Assembly (NCBI GenBank): GCA_964036275.1
Contig: OZ038438.1
Location: 12,542,720-12,606,719 of the forward strand
Direction of reading: 5' to 3'
DNA: 64,000 bases
Origin: Litoditis marina
Lineage: Eukaryota > Nematoda > Chromadorea > Rhabditida > Rhabditidae
Shown: positions 63,148-64,000 of the stretch, piece by piece
Layout: each line of letters starts with the position of its first letter
Numbering within the stretch: the stretch's first letter is position 1
The notes under the pieces: model-generated
Seen by the model: only the letters and a program-made list of their open reading frames with translations
What the model was told of the DNA's origin: nothing
Database searches by the model: none
Translations under genes and position numbers: made by a program

Positions 63148-64000
63148 GGCAAATCCCTCTCAATTGGCTCTCCCCCTCTCCCATGCTAACCCTGCACCAA
63201 ACTCTGAGAGAATAGCCAAGTAACAAACTTTCACCACGACGTTGGCTGTACTCATCACAACTGGTGTAGGAACACCTCAAACAAAACATCTATGAGCTTG
63301 AACAAAAGGCGCATATTTAATTTTCCATTTTCATTTTTTAAGATTAGTTTCTGCTGTTTTTCACATGAAAACGGTTCCTTTAGGGAAATAGCCATGATTT
63401 TAGTTGCATTATTGGCAAGGCGCCGGATACTTGCTGTAATTGAGCCCTATCGCTCGTTCGGCCTGCATAACTAAGCTGGAGGCTGAACAAGTTGGGCCAT
63501 CTGCAGCCAAAATCCTAGTTTGTGAAAAACTTCAACCACAAACTACATTTTTTTGACACGTTGTATCGCACTGAATCACGTATATACGCTATTATATATG
63601 TTTTTCATGATTACTGTATGGTTTTTTTCTCATTGCGAACGAATTTGAAGAATTCCTGTTGTTCATAACTCTAGTGTCCGAAAATATACTGGTAAGTTTT
63701 CATGGAAAACCTTCTTCTTGTTTTACTACTAATTGGCAAGTGCCGTTAAGTTCCGTTTATAACACGATGTCATGCCTGTTAATTTCAAAAAATGCTAAAA
63801 CAATGAGTCTGCACGTCGTTTAAGAGTTTTATGCTCATTTAAGAACGTCTGCCCTGTTAGCCATTCTCTCATTTACGGGTTCGCCTAAATTTCATTCCGT
63901 CTGCCAGAAGAGTTAGATTGAATTTGCACTTGGCTGAGCATTTCTCTTCATTCTCGCACTGCTGATTTTTGCTTGAAAAGAATAGTTTCCGACTAGTATT

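Larger units (their letters stand above)
59452..64000. other. Gene-poor region downstream of lst-2
   Basis: About 4.5 kb with no family I can recognise. It begins with the lst-2 3' region; an AATAAA at 60698-60703 could be a polyadenylation signal, though it is 1.25 kb from the stop. It contains one SINE copy and one small possible secreted-peptide exon, listed separately. Confidence 0.5.

Overview
The window is nuclear DNA of a nematode. Introns carry the worm-type acceptor (TTTTCAG or TTTCAG) and GTAAGT/GTGAGT-like donors, and exons are mostly 50-180 nt. Three genes can be recognised by protein family: a tandem-module cystathionine beta-synthase (cbs-1), the AP-2 mu subunit (dpy-23/apm-2) and the FYVE protein lst-2. 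In C. elegans, as I recall, all three are X-linked and dpy-23 and lst-2 lie on the same cosmid, so the window probably corresponds to part of the X-linked block. Kilobase introns, many small exons and abundant MITE/SINE debris fit a clade V worm such as a strongylid or diplogastrid; the species cannot be named from sequence alone.

Layout, left to right. About 222-2414 (+): an unrecognised acidic protein, 5' end missing. 3889-13575 (-): a large secreted protein built of about eight or nine fibronectin type III (FN3) modules, its introns loaded with inverted-repeat elements. 16071-21229 (+): a complete 365-residue rhodopsin-family receptor resembling the GnRH-receptor-related group. 21300-22051: a DNA-transposon-like element with long GC-rich terminal inverted repeats. 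24347-25673 (+): a small acidic AT-hook protein with a duplicated exon. 26369-26670 (+): a GPCR-like 3' fragment. 27667-34875 (+): cbs-1, 21 exons, 722 residues. 35518-41041 (-): a second complete receptor, 367 residues. 43524-44090 (+): four phase-consistent exons of an unknown protein. 46580-52413 (-): the AP-2 mu gene, 12 exons, 434 residues. 53381-59451 (+): lst-2, 14 exons, 560 residues. 59452-64000 is largely gene-poor and holds a tRNA-derived SINE.

Functionally the window mixes membrane signalling and trafficking (two peptide-type GPCRs, the endocytic adaptor AP-2 mu, and LST-2, an endosomal regulator of EGF receptor signalling), one sulfur amino-acid enzyme, one extracellular FN3 protein and one probable chromatin protein. 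dpy-23 and lst-2 are head-to-head and share about 970 bp of upstream DNA. The FN3 gene and the first GPCR are also divergent.

Exons were joined by hand from reading frame, intron phase and splice consensus. Where every phase closes (the first GPCR, cbs-1, the second GPCR, AP-2 mu, lst-2) the models are strong. The ends of the FN3 gene and of the unknown genes are tentative.
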